From: Linyphia triangularis
Lineage: Eukaryota; Arthropoda; Arachnida; Araneae; Linyphiidae
DNA: 64,000 bases
Assembly: GCA_963978545.1 (NCBI GenBank)
Contig: OZ021732.1
Location: 23,570,688-23,634,687, forward strand
Reading direction: 5' to 3'
Shown here: piece after piece, positions 28,601 through 39,705 of the stretch
Position numbering within the stretch: position 1 is the stretch's first letter
How the letters are laid out: each line of letters starts with the position of its first letter
Program-made: the position numbers and the translations under genes
The notes under the pieces: model-generated
What the model was told of the DNA's origin: nothing
The model's input: the letters and a program-made list of their open reading frames with translations, nothing else
Databases searched by the model: none

Positions 28601-31600
28601 AAAAATTAATTTTAACCATACAACCAATATCAGAATTTTGTTTCAAGTCAATTTAAAGATTATTTTTTCAAATATATTTTCTTCTAACTGGAAAAAGCAG
28701 CCTTGTTTTGTAGCTTTGTTTATTTCATTCTATAAAGTAATCCTTTTAAGTCTCGATACTCATTCAGATTTTCTACATGTGTTGTCATTTAATTAACATT
28801 GAATAAATGCTGATTCCTGATATTTATTATTAGTCATCTTGATTCTGATTTAGAGTGCATTTGAAATACAGTAATATTTATTTGGATTTTTCTTACACAC
28901 ATTAATATTTATTTTTTAATATTACAGTCTTATTTTCACATCTTGCTTAACTAACTTCCTAAACCTTAATAATGATCAGATAATTTCTTTTTAATGATAG
29001 AATAAAATTACCCAGTTAAACCATGGTTTGTACATTTTTAGAAAACCTTGAAAAATGCTTGAAAAAAAAACTTTCATATTCAAGTGCTTGAAAACCTTGA
29101 ATTTTATTTTATTTTCTAAAGATATAACATCTTAAAAAAATTTCGGTCAACAAAATGAGTAAAATCCTTCAAATTTAGTTTGGCTAATTAGCAATCAGGA
29201 AAACAGCATGGTTGAGCAATTATCTGTAGCTTCATTTTTCTTTGGAAAATTTAAATCAATCCAGAACTATTTAGTTCCGGATTGATTTAAATTTTGCAAA
29301 GAAAAATGTAATAAAAAATTTTAAGTTTTTAAATTGTGTAACTATAAAAAAATTTGTTTGTATTTATTCGATTTGAACGTGTAATATATATATATATATA
29401 TAAAAAATTTCTTAATGTATATGAGTTGATAATGCATTTTTGAAAAGTGCTTGAAAAGTCCTTGCATTTTTTTCTTCCTTCAAGTGTACGAACTATGTAA
29501 GCTAACTTATCTATTAAATATTTTATATATGTACATAAATATAGTATGGATGCATTGTTATGTTTTAATAATATATAGTTGAACTGATACTAAAAAATAT
29601 TAATATGGTTTTTTACACTTTATTGTTTTTTATTCTTAAAATATCTATAACTTGTGTTAATTTCTAGGTGAACAAGAAAATCATTTTGAGGTCATAGGAA
29701 TGGCACAAAATGTGGCATTTTATGGAGTCCCTGATTTGAAGGAAATTCTTCTTACTGTACAAAAAAACGGATTTTCAGTAAATTTAGAACAGTGCAGACC
29801 AGGAAAAGTTATACTATATTTACAAGTAAAGTTTATATATCTTGATTTTAATAATTAAATAAATTATTCATTGTGTTTAGTATACATTACCATTATACAA
29901 ACTATAGAACAAGATTTACTTCAGAAAGCGCTTACAAGTTGAAAATATCCGAGCTTCATTCCAAAACACTTATTTTTATAAACAGTAACACTTGTTTGTA
30001 CCAGACCTTATTAAGTAGTTTTAGTTTGTCCATTTCCACCACTATGGAGTGCTTATCACAGTTAAATACACCTCATAATTTTGAACCACGATAAGATTAT
30101 GATGTCAAAACCTTATTGTGCATACCTCTCTCCAACTCCAAAACACCAAAGAGGGCATAACCTATTTAATGGGAACCACCCCCATTATCGTACACACCAG
30201 TATTCCATGAAACCAGGACCAAACCCAATATCTGCCACTCATGAGCTCAGTCTCTAACCCCTGAGTCACTAGAGCCTCCTAAGAATAGTTTATAGTTAAA
30301 ACAAAACATACTGTTGTGCCACTGGCTTAAAAATCTATGCACTATTGCAAACCTCCATTGACCATAGCCCATATGTTGGCCTGCAACAAACCCAACATTA
30401 CTAGAGAAGCTTCAGAATCATAAACAAATGTGAAAGAGTTTGCCAAATGTCAGAATGCTACCTTTTTAAAAATATTTAAGTTTAATAATTGATGCGGAAA
30501 TACTATGAAAATTTTAAACGTGTCACCTAATTTAAACTTTATTTATAATAAATAAGTACAGTGGTACCTCCGAACAGCAGACAGTCACGGGCCGAAAGTT
30601 TCGTCCGCTATTTGGAGGTGTCCGTTATTAGGAGGGACAATATTTTTTAAACTAAAATAGCATGGTCATTTAACGAAAAATTACTACTTCAATTTTAATT
30701 AAAAGCTCAAATTTAGTAATGACTAATTAGAAATAACAACTACACTTAATACTTTACCTTATTTTATTTGAAGTAATCTGTTAACAAGGTTTGGTTTCTT
30801 TTTTTTTACACTGTAAACCTGTTTCTCTATGTAAATGTTCAAATCACTTAGTTTTGTTAGGCCTTCATGGTCCCCATTTCTTAGAAAAAACTCTTTCAAT
30901 TGTTCACTGCATCTCAGTGCTTCTGAAAAGTCCTTAATTTGGCAGGCATCATTTTCTTCCACAGCTATTTCATCGTAATCATCCTCAGAAAGATCAAATT
31001 TGTCAGTACAGGCTTGCGGAAGGAAATTGGATAGGTTCAAGCCCTCTTCCTCAATGCATAGATAGTAGTCAATTTTTATGTAATCTTCAACGCTGACATT
31101 AGAATCCCAATGCGTCACTATATCAGTAAGCTCTGTCTCGATGTTTTCTACAGTTGCACTTTCTTCAGGTACCACTTCGCTCGTACTTGTGAATCCTGCT
31201 TTCCTAAAACACTTCAAAACGCATCCAGATTCCACCTTCTTAAGTGCTGATGTAGTCCAGGAAACTGCATCCAAAACGAATACAGATTTTGCTAATTCTT
31301 CACTAGATTTACTAGTGGAAATCTGTGATAGAACATGCCTGAGAAGAAGCTTTCGATACCAAACTTTAAAACTACGAATAGTTCCTTGATCAAGTGGCTG
31401 CAACATAGAAGTTGTGTTCGGGGGCAAAAAGACTAATTTTACGTTCTTCAATTTTAGGTCATTCGGATGAGAAGTAACATTGTCCAGGAACAGAATTATT
31501 TTTCTTGCTTGTTTTTTCATTTTTTTGTCAAAGTCTACTAGCCAATCACTCATTATTTCGTTGGTCATCCATGCTTTCTTGTTGAATTTCCAGGAAACAC

Positions 31601-34600
31601 TAAGCTTTTGCACATCAATGTTTTTGAAACATCTTGGTTTTTTGGCCTTTCCAATAACAAGAGGAGTTTCAAAATCCCCCAGCATGTTACAACATAACAA
31701 AATAGTGAGTCGTTCTTTGGAAATTTTTCCACCACTACACTTCTCTCCTTTAAAGCACAAGGTTTTGTCAGGGAGGATGCGGTAAAATGGGCCAGTCTCG
31801 TCAGCATTGAAAATGTCTTTATCTTTGTATCCTTGGCACACGTACTTTAATTTTTCAATCCAGTCAGTAACAACATCTGGGTCTACAGACTTTTCTTCAC
31901 CACAAATTGATTTAAAGGAAATGTTGTGCCGTATCCTGAATTTTTTAAGCCAGCCATTTGATGCCTTGAAAGTTTCCAATCCTAAAGTTTCACCAACTTC
32001 TCTTGCTTTTTCTTGGAGTAAAACTCAGCTTACGGCAATGTTCTTTGCTCGAGCAGAGCGGAACCATTTCATGACCACATCGTCAATTTCACTCGTTTCG
32101 GTTTTACGAAATTTTAAATTCTTCGAATTTTCATTTGAATTAACAATCCACTTTATTCAAATTTCATCTTTGGCCTTCAAAAGTTCACTTATCTGTGTTT
32201 TTCCAACATGGAAACGTTCAGCAAGATTGCACACACTTAATTTTTCTTTTTCGCTAACTTCCAACACATCAATTTTCTCTTTCAAAGATAATCTCTTTTT
32301 GATGCCATATTCGCCAGTTCAAATCAAGTCGTAGGGTCAAACAAGGATACGAGCTGTTCACAGTTTGACTACAGAGTAGTCTGCCAATAACAAAAGGACT
32401 CGTTGATTTTTTAAAAAAAGGGGTGTTGTACACAGGACTTTGGCGGCTATAAAACATTTCCTGGAATCCCCCGTGGAAAATGGAGTTGGTCTTGTCTCTA
32501 CGGCAACAGACAACCTTTTGTATGGTTCTATGGAAAGGGGAGAAGGGCGCTATTGTATATAAGAGATTGACTACATTCCCAAGAAGTCGCGAAACTGGTT
32601 TCTGGATAGATCATGGGACATTCATATGCCCCCTCCCTATTCTTAGAAACACGTGAATAGCCCCCGACTGTTTTGTATTAGGGTGATCGAAAGTTTAAAA
32701 AAAAAAGTCAAAATTGACTTTCTGCTATTCGGAGTGTCCGTTATTCAGAATGGATAACATGGAATGTCCAATACTAATGGACTGGGAATTGCAAAAATAT
32801 CCTGTAATTAGAGGTGTCCGCTATTCGGGAGTGTCCATTAAAGGAGGTATCACTGTACAACACTCTGAATGTATGCCAAAGGATACAAAGCTGGTATTAG
32901 GTGTTCAAAAAGCAATAAAAGTAAAGACTCGCTGTAAGTTTTATTTAAAAAAAATCACTAATTTTGTTTAATATTTTTCTTATTTTTTAAATTGAAAATG
33001 TCATATCCCAAGCAACGCAACCATATTGTTTCAATGTGGTGTCAACGTTAAATACCAACATGCACAATGTTGTTTCAACGTGGAACTGCAACGTTGTTTT
33101 CAAGCGGAAGTGTTCACTTAAAGGAGCGTGGATACAATGTTGAGTGCCAACGTTGTTTCAACGTAGATATATCACACTGCTTCCACATGCTAGCTATTGC
33201 CCACGTGGTTTCAATGTTGAATGTCAATATTGGTTCAACGTGGATTTGTCACATTGTTTCCACGTGAGAGTGTTCATTTTTGCCAATGTGGTTTCCACGT
33301 TGAATGTCAATGTTGTTTCAACATGGATGCATCCCATTGTTACCACATGATAGTGTTCACTTTTACCAATGTTGTTTAAACATGAATCTTCCACATGAGT
33401 GTTCAATATTGAATCTTGCCAATGTTGTTTCAAGACACACATCCCATAATGCTGTTTTTACAGCACTATAGTTCTTGAGCCCAAGAACTAGTGCTGTAGA
33501 AACAGTTTTTCTGGAAAGTATGTCTTGAAACAACATTGGCAAGAATCAGATTGAACACTCATGTGGAAGATTCATATTTAAACAACATTGGTAAAAGTGA
33601 ACACTATCATGTGGTAACAATGTGGAACACCCATGTTAAAACAGTATTGCTCATATTTTTCATATTCACATTGCTCATATTTTTTGGAAGGGGTTATGAA
33701 ATTAAAATTCAAAATACCATTTAAAGTTGCAATTTTAAGCAAAACAAATTATTGATTTTTGTATTTTAATAGATAACAGAAAAAATTTGGAAGCGAATGT
33801 ATCCTGCCTACTTTCCTAAGCGCTTGTTTTGACACATTTTTTTCACATGAATGTGTTTAGTTTTATTAGCACTGTAAAGTTTAAGAGTATATGCATTATA
33901 GAAACTCTCATTTAATGAAAAGAAAAAGTTAAAACTAGAATATTTTCCAAGTATTGGCTTTATGAGTTTCCAACTACTGTTACACAATATATCATCTTTT
34001 AGTAGGTAGAATATCATTTTGTGAAAAATTAAACTTTCCTTTTATATGCAGAGGATTATTCTGTACAAAAATTTAATTTTGCTCCAATGAACCACAATTA
34101 AAATTAATTATAATATTTGCTTCTTAATTATCTCTGAACTAATCAAATTTGAATAAAAATTATACATATATATTTTTAAACTGTAAAAATAAATCATAAT
34201 GTTCAAAATAATTTTATTTCAAAAATAGCATGCATAACATTAAAACAAATGTTAATAAAACAAATATTAATAATTACATGTAACAGTAACAGACATAGTC
34301 CTAACACAATTACATAGGTACAAATACCTTTCAAATTGTTTCTAAGTTCACACTTTAAACCAGCAAATGGAAAATTATAAGATGATTAAATATATATGTG
34401 CTAATTTTTAATGACATATCCCATTCAGAGCAACAGTAGGATCTTAACTTCAAGACCCCATTTAATGACAGTAAAATAAGAAAGGAGATACAAAACAATT
34501 ATTTAAGTTTGTGAACCATATGTTATAAACCATGTTTACAATCCACAATATCATTCCCAAAAATATTCCACATCTCTGTCACAATCAGCAGCCTTAATGT

Positions 34601-37600
34601 CACTCCACGAGCTTCTTTCGCCTCCTCATTGGTTGTTTTCATAATCTCTAAAATAAAATTACCTTTATTTAATACAATAAAGCATTCAAACATATATTTA
34701 TATAGATATAACTGTTTTCCAATTTTTAAAAGTAGACACCATGCCAAAAATAATAATAAAGAAATACGACGTGTAAAAATGCTCAAATCCAACTCTGCTA
34801 CTTAAATCGCCAACCAAATTCAAAGATTGAATATATTAATCAAGATAATATCCCTTTTTTATGACTTAAAAAAATCCCTCTCTCGCGTTGAAAGCGATCC
34901 CCTTGTTTTGGATGGTTTTAAGTCAATGCTAGTATGCAGAAGCACCCTTCATATTATGGTTTGCACATTGGACTGACCAAAGATCACACGACCATTTAAG
35001 GCAATAACAGACTTATTTCAGAATATCATGCAATGACGATACACAATATAGTTTAATCAAAAGTAGATTATGTAAAAAAAATTCGAAGGCAGATGCAGAA
35101 TACCAATGTTGCCTACTCCCACCCAGTATTTGAAAACTAAAATGAAGAGTAGAAAAATTTAAAGGAAAAACATATAATATAGGTTTTTAATTAATGTTAT
35201 ATTTCAATAGGAAACCAATTATAATTTTTGAAAATTCTAGATTGAAACAACTTAGTTGCCTTTTACTCTTAGGTATACTTTTAGAAAAATTTACTGTATC
35301 ATACAAATTTAGCTTTAAATTCAAAAACCCTTTTTACTACTTTGAGGATAAATTAAATGAGCTGCTGTAACCAAATTGAAGCCATGCTTTCTATTGGTTT
35401 CCAGTTCAAAGTTAGGAGCCCTTTTTTCATTACATAGTTGCCTGGAGGTTAAAATAGTCAATTAGGATATTTTGGTACTTGCGTATTAACGCCACCGCAG
35501 CTACAGATTTGGCGGTTTTTAATTACTTACAAGGAATTAGAGTTTTATACTTACAAAGAATCCAAAAGATAACTGCATGCGAACAACAAGATTGCTCTTT
35601 ATTGGCGGCACTGAAAAACCGTCAAATCTGTAGCTACAGTGGCGTTAACACGTAAGTACCGATATTTTTCTTACCAAAAAAAGTTTTCTGGAGGCTAAAA
35701 TAGTCACTTTAGTAAACGCCACTAGCAGCCTTGTTATAATACTGCCATAATTCAGACATGTTCACAACAGCAAAACTAATTTAAAAAGAATAAAAAAATT
35801 ATACTTAATATATAAATTATAGAGGATTATCAAAAGAACTATCAGTGTCATTTAACATGATGGCCACAAAATTCAGGTAAAAAGTTCCCTGACAGATTTC
35901 TAAAAAATTCCTTTCCTGCAAACTTTTTCCGAATTCCCCCAATTTTTTCAGATATGTTGACACACTTATCGAATAGAACATGTATGCTAAAGAGATAATA
36001 TGCCAATTTTTTAAAAATAGGTTTGGTGGTAGTTAAAAGTTAAAATTATTCCATAACATTAAAACTTCTAATGATTATCACAGCAAATCTTCAGGAAAAT
36101 GGTACCAAATTAGGGATAATGGATAAACATACCCTAAACAGTAACAGTAAATTTTCCTGAATATTAAAAAAATTCCCTGATTTTTTCCACAATCGAAAAG
36201 TTTCTTGATTTCCAGGTTCTGTAGCCACACTGTTTAAGTACAACAGCTCTAACAAAGGTGAAATAAGCAAGTCCACAGAACACTGAAAAAAAAAAAGAAT
36301 GTTCAATTCTAATACAATAAGTAAATTTATTCTAAAAAGTATTCCCAAATATAACTTTGGTACAGTCAAACCCTGTTAATGTGAAATCCGTTAACCTGAA
36401 CTCCCGTTTAACGCAAAGAAAAAAGCAGTTCCCCGTATTTAAAACTTGACGTTAATTTATTCAGTTAGCACAAACAATTTCAACGGCCCCAGCGACTTCG
36501 TGTTAATGAGATTTGGCCGCAGAGTTGGACCCCTCCCTGCCCCAAAAAATGTTTTTTTTGTGTTGTTTAAAAAAAAAACAGGTTTTTTTTTCCCGTTTTT
36601 TTTATTTTTTTTTAAATCCTTTTCTAATTAAAATGTATACATATTTATAAATAAAATTTTACATTAACTAGAATAATAAATTTTCAAATAACAAATAATA
36701 TATCTTCTGAAAATAATTTACACTAAGTAAATAAACATTTGCTACTTATGTGAACAATTAAATCATTAAATTTTAATATTATATTTAGAGATATATAGTT
36801 TCCATTGGATTTAAAAAAACATAATACAATAGTAATTGTTTTCTACTTCTACATGGAATATTGCTCTTAGATTCATCAGTAATGGTGATAAGTTATACAT
36901 AATTATATTTTTAAGGTTTAGAAATAAGTTATTTAAGCACAAAACCTCTATTTCACAAACAAATTTAAAATGCAGCATATAATTTAATTTTAATTAATAA
37001 TTTTGAATATTATTATAAAACAGTAATAAAACACTTAGATTAATATAAAAAGTTATTTTTGATACTTATAAAAAGTTCTATAGACTTTCATTATAAGATT
37101 TATTTAAAAAAGTTATTTACAACAAATAATTTAAAAAATCTAATTATAAATAAACAAAAAAAAAATGCAATTTTAAATTAGTCTTTAAAAAGAGAAAAAA
37201 AACTATTTGGTTTAAACCATGCCAACCCTGTTCGACTGTATAACAAAAAGGGAGATTTAAAAAAAAAAATTAACAATTTTTTTTTTGCAAAAGAACAGAA
37301 TTCCACTTTCTAATTTTAGTTTTTTAGAAAGTTCTTTTTGTAAATTTTTAAATAGCGAAATATGCTATACTGTACTGCATCTTTTCAATTTACCACAGTA
37401 CCTGAAAAGGATAGGATTCAGTTGTTAGGGGCCAGCGATCAGATTCCAGTAAGCTGAAAATATGTTAACTATTATAAAATGTATCATCCTTATGTACATG
37501 TATATATTTACACTGATGACGTCTTTTTTAAACCTTACTTTGAAATATCGATTTGATTACCAGGTGGGATAGAGAGAAATTCTCAATTTGTTATCCATCA

Positions 37601-39705
37601 CTGCTTGAAAAAGAAAATTAACGAAAGAAATTCATTTTTTGCACACAAAACATCAGTTCATTTTGCAGCTATATTTTTAAATAAACATTTAATTTTACAT
37701 TAATTAAAACAACACATTACACAGTGGCCACAAAATTCAGGAAAAAAAGTTTTCTAATAATACCCTGATAGATTTTTAAAAAATTTCCTGATAGATTTTT
37801 AAAAATTCCCTGATTTTACAGCAAATTTTCTTCAAATTTCCAGATGTGTGATCGAATTGAACATGTTAAAGAGACTACGGGTGTGGAAAATCACATAACT
37901 TTCAATTATATTATATAACATTAAGAAATGTTCTATACTACATCTGTATTCCACCTGAAATAAATTACTGGCTCTGTTGTCCCGATCCCTATTACGGTGG
38001 AGATTTTTTTTAACTGAATCAGTTCATTTAATTACCGCAAAAATTCTTTCAACAAGTATAGAAATAATATTTATACAGCATGTTTAATTCTCAGTGATCA
38101 ATCGTTTTAGAAAAACATACTTTTACAAGACAGCCCATTCAGTTTTATAGCTCATACAAAACAAGTGAAATATAACCTTAGGTTTATTTATGTCACACGT
38201 GTGTCCCAAAAATCAACAAACCTCACTGATAAGAAGATCATTCATTATCTAATTTCATTTATAAATAGAAAAACATCTAATTTAGAAAACCGCTAAATAA
38301 TAGAGTACAAATTAATAATGTAATGAAGAAAACTTACCAGAAAAGGCATTAATCCATTTGTCAACAGACAACGTCAAGTTTCAAATCAAGTTCAAAAGTG
38401 ACGCTAGCTACGTCATCACTGAAAGGTAAAAGCGTATTGCGCATGCGTCGGATGATGGAAATCGTGGATCAGTGGTGAATTGTTGAAGTATAGTTGAATT
38501 ATCACGTTGATGCAATATTATAAAACCACGTTCAGTAAACGGATTTTTTTTTTTTTGCTTTCATAAATTGCTTTTACCAAAGTTTTCAATTAATATGATT
38601 CTTGGACAGGATTGGGGTTTTCCAAAAACCAAAGAAGATACTTGTTTCATGTCTGGTTGAAATATCACATTGAAACAACATTGTGATATCACATTAGAAA
38701 AGTGAAGAAAACGAAATTCTGACTTTATTCGTACTACATAATTAAAACCCCTAAAAACTATACGAGATAAATTGATTTATGCTAATATCTGTTATAAAAT
38801 ATCAGCTTCCTTAAAAATGCATTGGAATTGCACATTGATACAATGTGGTTACAATGTGCCTTTCTCACTTTCAACGTATCCACCAAAAAACCACATAGAA
38901 ACAACATGAGTGTGTTGCTTGGGATTCTCAGTAAATTTAAATCAAGTTTTTTAGTGTGAATATATTTAATGTGGTCTGATAAGAACGGCAGGTATTTGAT
39001 AAATTATGACAGGTAAAAAAAAATAGCATTTGGATGGTTTGCTATTCCAGATAGTATAGATGGTAATACATTAATTTTGGCAGTTTTGTAACTAAAATAT
39101 TTTTTACTTTTGTAGTAGATTTAATACACTAATTAATGATGTCTAATATAAAATGCTTTTGTATTGCATTAGGATGTTTAATTTCTCATTTAAGTGAAGG
39201 CTTTTTTTTCATTCAAATTTAAGTCAGTTTCAAAGCAACTGGCATTGTTTTTTGCAGTGAAACCTGAAAAAAATGTCTGCCTTTTTCTTGAGAATCTTTT
39301 TCATGCCTGTATAAAGGATTTCCAAAATATTGTTTGGCTTCAATTTTCTTTGGCTCTTAAGCCTTACATTTTATAAAAGAAATCAAACCTTCTTTAAACA
39401 TAAAACCTTTTAAACTCTTTTATACTAAATATGTTCTATAACTGAAGCATATTTAGTTTTTTGTTTTTCTTTCTTAGAAATTTTAAAACATATGTTTATA
39501 GAAATTTCAATTTTTAATTTTACATCTATAGTTTATATGCATGTATTTATAGAGTGAAGCAGTTCGTATTGCAAGGCAGTATCCTGCATCTAAAAATTTA
39601 GAAGATATTGAAGAACTTTTGTCAAAAAGGAAGGTACTTTCATCTAATGTTTGTATTCATTCCAAACCTATTCTCCAGGAAATTTTTACTATACCTACTG
39701 AATAG
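13630..39705 (+). CDS. PMS1: DNA mismatch repair protein PMS1 (MutL family), 14 coding exons
   Basis: PMS1 is a MutL-type GHKL ATPase that partners MLH1 in the nucleus in post-replicative mismatch repair. Exons by GT/AG boundaries and continuous phase: 13630-13770, 15425-15710, 16027-16161, 16957-17102, 17406-17525, 18471-18614, 20631-21659, 21837-22002, 22452-22575, 23313-23489, 25386-25580, 28352-28476, 29668-29825, 39553-39705. The product is about 1032 residues (human 932). MutL motifs are visible: ELIENSLDS in exon 1, DNGKGI and [17 protein letters not shown] in exon 2. Exon 9 encodes an HMG-box-like helix region ([16 protein letters not shown]), diagnostic of PMS1 among MutL proteins. 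The C-terminal exons align with the human PMS1 tail, and the terminal exon ends CIHSKPI...TIPTE then TAG. I see no DQHA(x)2E(x)4E endonuclease motif, as expected for PMS1. Exon 7 is a long low-complexity linker with 20-residue repeats. Polyadenylation candidates are at about 39778 and 39904. Confidence 0.92.
18615..20630. other. PMS1 intron 6, no gene recognised
   Basis: This 2-kb AT-rich intron has poly-T and poly-A runs. A somewhat GC-richer patch at about 18950-19050 may be an old repeat. I see no coding exon. Confidence 0.5.
21091..21420 (+). repeat. 60-nt tandem repeat inside PMS1 exon 7
   Basis: About five degenerate 60-nt units encode 20-residue repeats in the disordered linker of PMS1. 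The recurring core is AVTVQK or a variant, then about 4 residues, NE(T/I)S, xLN and a short variable piece. All units keep the reading frame. The repeat is not part of the usual PMS1 fold and appears to be a local expansion between the ATPase and HMG/C-terminal regions. Confidence 0.8.
26122..28187 (+). mobile_element. Tigger/pogo-type element, internally deleted, split by a hAT-like insertion
   Basis: The element begins CAGTCAAAACCCC with GTTAACG-like sequence and ends with its inverted counterpart ...GTTAACGAAACTG. It is flanked by TA on both sides (26120-26121, 28188-28189), the TA duplication of the Tc1/mariner/pogo superfamily. The left end resembles known Tigger termini. At 27908-28030 it encodes a fragment ending in a stop that resembles the N-terminal CENP-B-type helix-turn-helix of Tigger transposases ([19 protein letters not shown], then [10 protein letters not shown]). 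Without the nested insertion it is about 0.8 kb. It lies in PMS1 intron 11. Confidence 0.75.
26475..27737. mobile_element. Nested non-autonomous hAT-like element with CAGGGGTC ends
   Basis: The termini are CAGGGGTC and GACCCCTG, flanked on both sides by CACATG (26469-26474 and 27738-27743). Both subterminal regions carry many copies of TCCTATAT, in the same sense, at 26490-26590 and 27670-27715. Inside is a second inverted repeat (about 27035-27090 against 27165-27240) that begins TGGCGATTTTT and includes ATTCCGAATCC. No transposase remains. The 6-bp duplication is shorter than the usual 8 bp of hAT, so the superfamily is only probable. Confidence 0.65.
29023..29497. mobile_element. Miniature inverted-repeat element with an internal hairpin
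   Basis: Ends of the form ATGGTTTGTACATTTTT and, inverted, ATAGTTCGTACACTTGAAG enclose repeated TGCTTGAAAA/CCTTGAAAA motifs. In the middle (29240-29298) is a near-perfect hairpin whose arms include TTTAAATCAATCC. It is non-coding and lies in PMS1 intron 12. Confidence 0.5.
30105..30290 (-). mobile_element. Possible tRNA-derived SINE copy, minus strand
   Basis: Read on the minus strand, this GC-richer segment starts with a box-A-like GTGACTCAGGGGTTAGAG and, at the right spacing, a degenerate box-B-like GGGTTTGGTCC. A unique-looking body follows. The borders are uncertain. Confidence 0.35.
30559..32855 (-). mobile_element. Tigger (pogo) DNA transposon, 2.3 kb
   Basis: The termini are CAGTGGTACCTCC and the complement of CAGTGATACCTCC, flanked by TA (30557-30558 and 32856-32857). 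Subterminal sequence is also inverted: GTCCGCTATT...GGAGGTGTCCGTTATT. The element carries one transposase gene on the minus strand, broken by two stops. Its length fits a full Tigger element. It lies in PMS1 intron 13. Confidence 0.9.
30759..32340 (-). pseudogene. Tigger transposase (CENP-B HTH plus DDE superfamily endonuclease), with two in-frame stops
   Basis: The reading frame runs from about 32340 down to the stop at 30759. The N-terminal part has a pipsqueak/CENP-B-like helix-turn-helix ([13 protein letters not shown], then [14 protein letters not shown]). Next come the second DNA-binding region ([10 protein letters not shown] and [16 protein letters not shown]) and the DDE_1 catalytic core, with NADETG, LDNVTSH and PLDQGTI marking the acidic residues. 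TGA codons interrupt the frame near 32156-32158 and 32025-32027; from the second one on, about 420 codons are intact. It once cut and pasted this element. As it stands it cannot make the full DNA-binding part. Confidence 0.9.
33007..33650. repeat. Fold-back repeat block with CCCAAGCAAC end
   Basis: From CCCAAGCAAC at 33007 the block is built of diverged tandem copies of a roughly 50-bp motif rich in AACGTTGTTTCAACGTGG-like sequence. It then forms a large imperfect palindrome with arms of about 33335-33474 and 33480-33640, centred on TTCTTGAG/CCCAAGAA. Small ORFs across it on both strands are artefacts of the palindrome. A matching end in opposite orientation lies at about 38923, so this may be one end of a larger element. 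Confidence 0.7.
34523..38450 (-). CDS. Candidate nested gene in PMS1 intron 13, five exons, 88-residue product of unknown function
   Basis: Five exon candidates on the minus strand join with matching phases: a leader exon ending 38338 at CTG|GTAAGT, then 37603-37561, 37453-37402, 36282-36231 and 34647-34523. The first ATG, in the second exon, starts [11 protein letters not shown]. Later exons give [17 protein letters not shown], then [17 protein letters not shown], and the last ends [11 protein letters not shown] and TAA. Acceptors have good polypyrimidine tracts. The fourth donor (GTGTGG) is weak and lies in a transposon end. The promoter side has an NRF1-like TGCGCATGCGT and a CRE-like TGACGTA. 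I do not recognise the protein. All four coding exons are short, so chance remains possible. A stop codon precedes the reading frame in exon 1, so the ATG in exon 2 is the likely start. Confidence 0.5.
35474..35660. mobile_element. 187-bp miniature element with perfect 8-bp target duplication
   Basis: The arms of about 45 bp begin GGTACTTGCGTATTAACGCC on the left and GGTACTTACGTGTTAACGCC, inverted, on the right. Both sides are flanked by GATATTTT (35466-35473 and 35661-35668). The 8-bp duplication fits hAT-type elements. Non-coding. Confidence 0.85.
35853..36230. mobile_element. Decayed hAT-like element with CAGTGTGGCTACAGAACC end
   Basis: The right end, read inward on the minus strand, is CAGTGTGGCTACAGAACCTG. 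The left end contains TGGCCACAAAATTCAGG. The inside repeats motifs of the form AAATTCCCTGA. Flanking TTTAAGTA and TTTAACAT could be a decayed 8-bp duplication. A second fragment of the same family lies at about 37722-37860. Confidence 0.5.
36363..36516. mobile_element. Short Tigger-family relative
   Basis: The left end, TA then CAGTCAAACCCTGTTAATG, matches that of the element at 26122. The right part, ACGGCCCCAGCGACTTCGTG, matches its right end. About 150 bp remains, clearly a non-autonomous copy with a degraded right terminus. Confidence 0.6.
36600..37380. other. AT-rich part of PMS1 intron 13, no gene recognised
   Basis: Very AT-rich, with many A and T runs, between the third and fourth exons of the candidate nested gene. 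I see no coding or repeat unit that I can name. Confidence 0.6.
38395..38460 (-). promoter_or_regulatory. Promoter-like segment with NRF1 and CRE-like sites
   Basis: A GC-richer patch in AT-rich intron DNA contains TGCGCATGCGT, close to the NRF1 consensus, and TGATGACGTAGC, a CRE/ATF-like site. About 60 nt further in transcription direction there is a strong donor (CTG|GTAAGTTTTC at 38338). The arrangement supports a TATA-less promoter for the small gene on the minus strand. Confidence 0.45.
38640..38923. repeat. Inverted partner of the CCCAAGCAAC-type repeat end
   Basis: The sequence ends GTGTTGCTTGGG and has the same ATTGAAACAACATTGTG-type motifs as the block at 33007-33650, but inverted. 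AT follows it and AT precedes the left end. The two could be the termini of one 5.9-kb element or two separate copies. Confidence 0.55.

Noticed and set aside
31141..32334. Plus-strand ORFs of 82-175 codons
   Set aside because: Antisense shadows of the Tigger transposase.
33067..33724. Several 60-85 codon ORFs on both strands
   Set aside because: They are alternative readings of a tandem and palindromic repeat.
34523..36282. Identifying the small nested gene as dymeclin because of the [10 protein letters not shown] stretch
   Set aside because: Only a short hydrophobic segment is similar; the other exons do not match what I recall of that protein.
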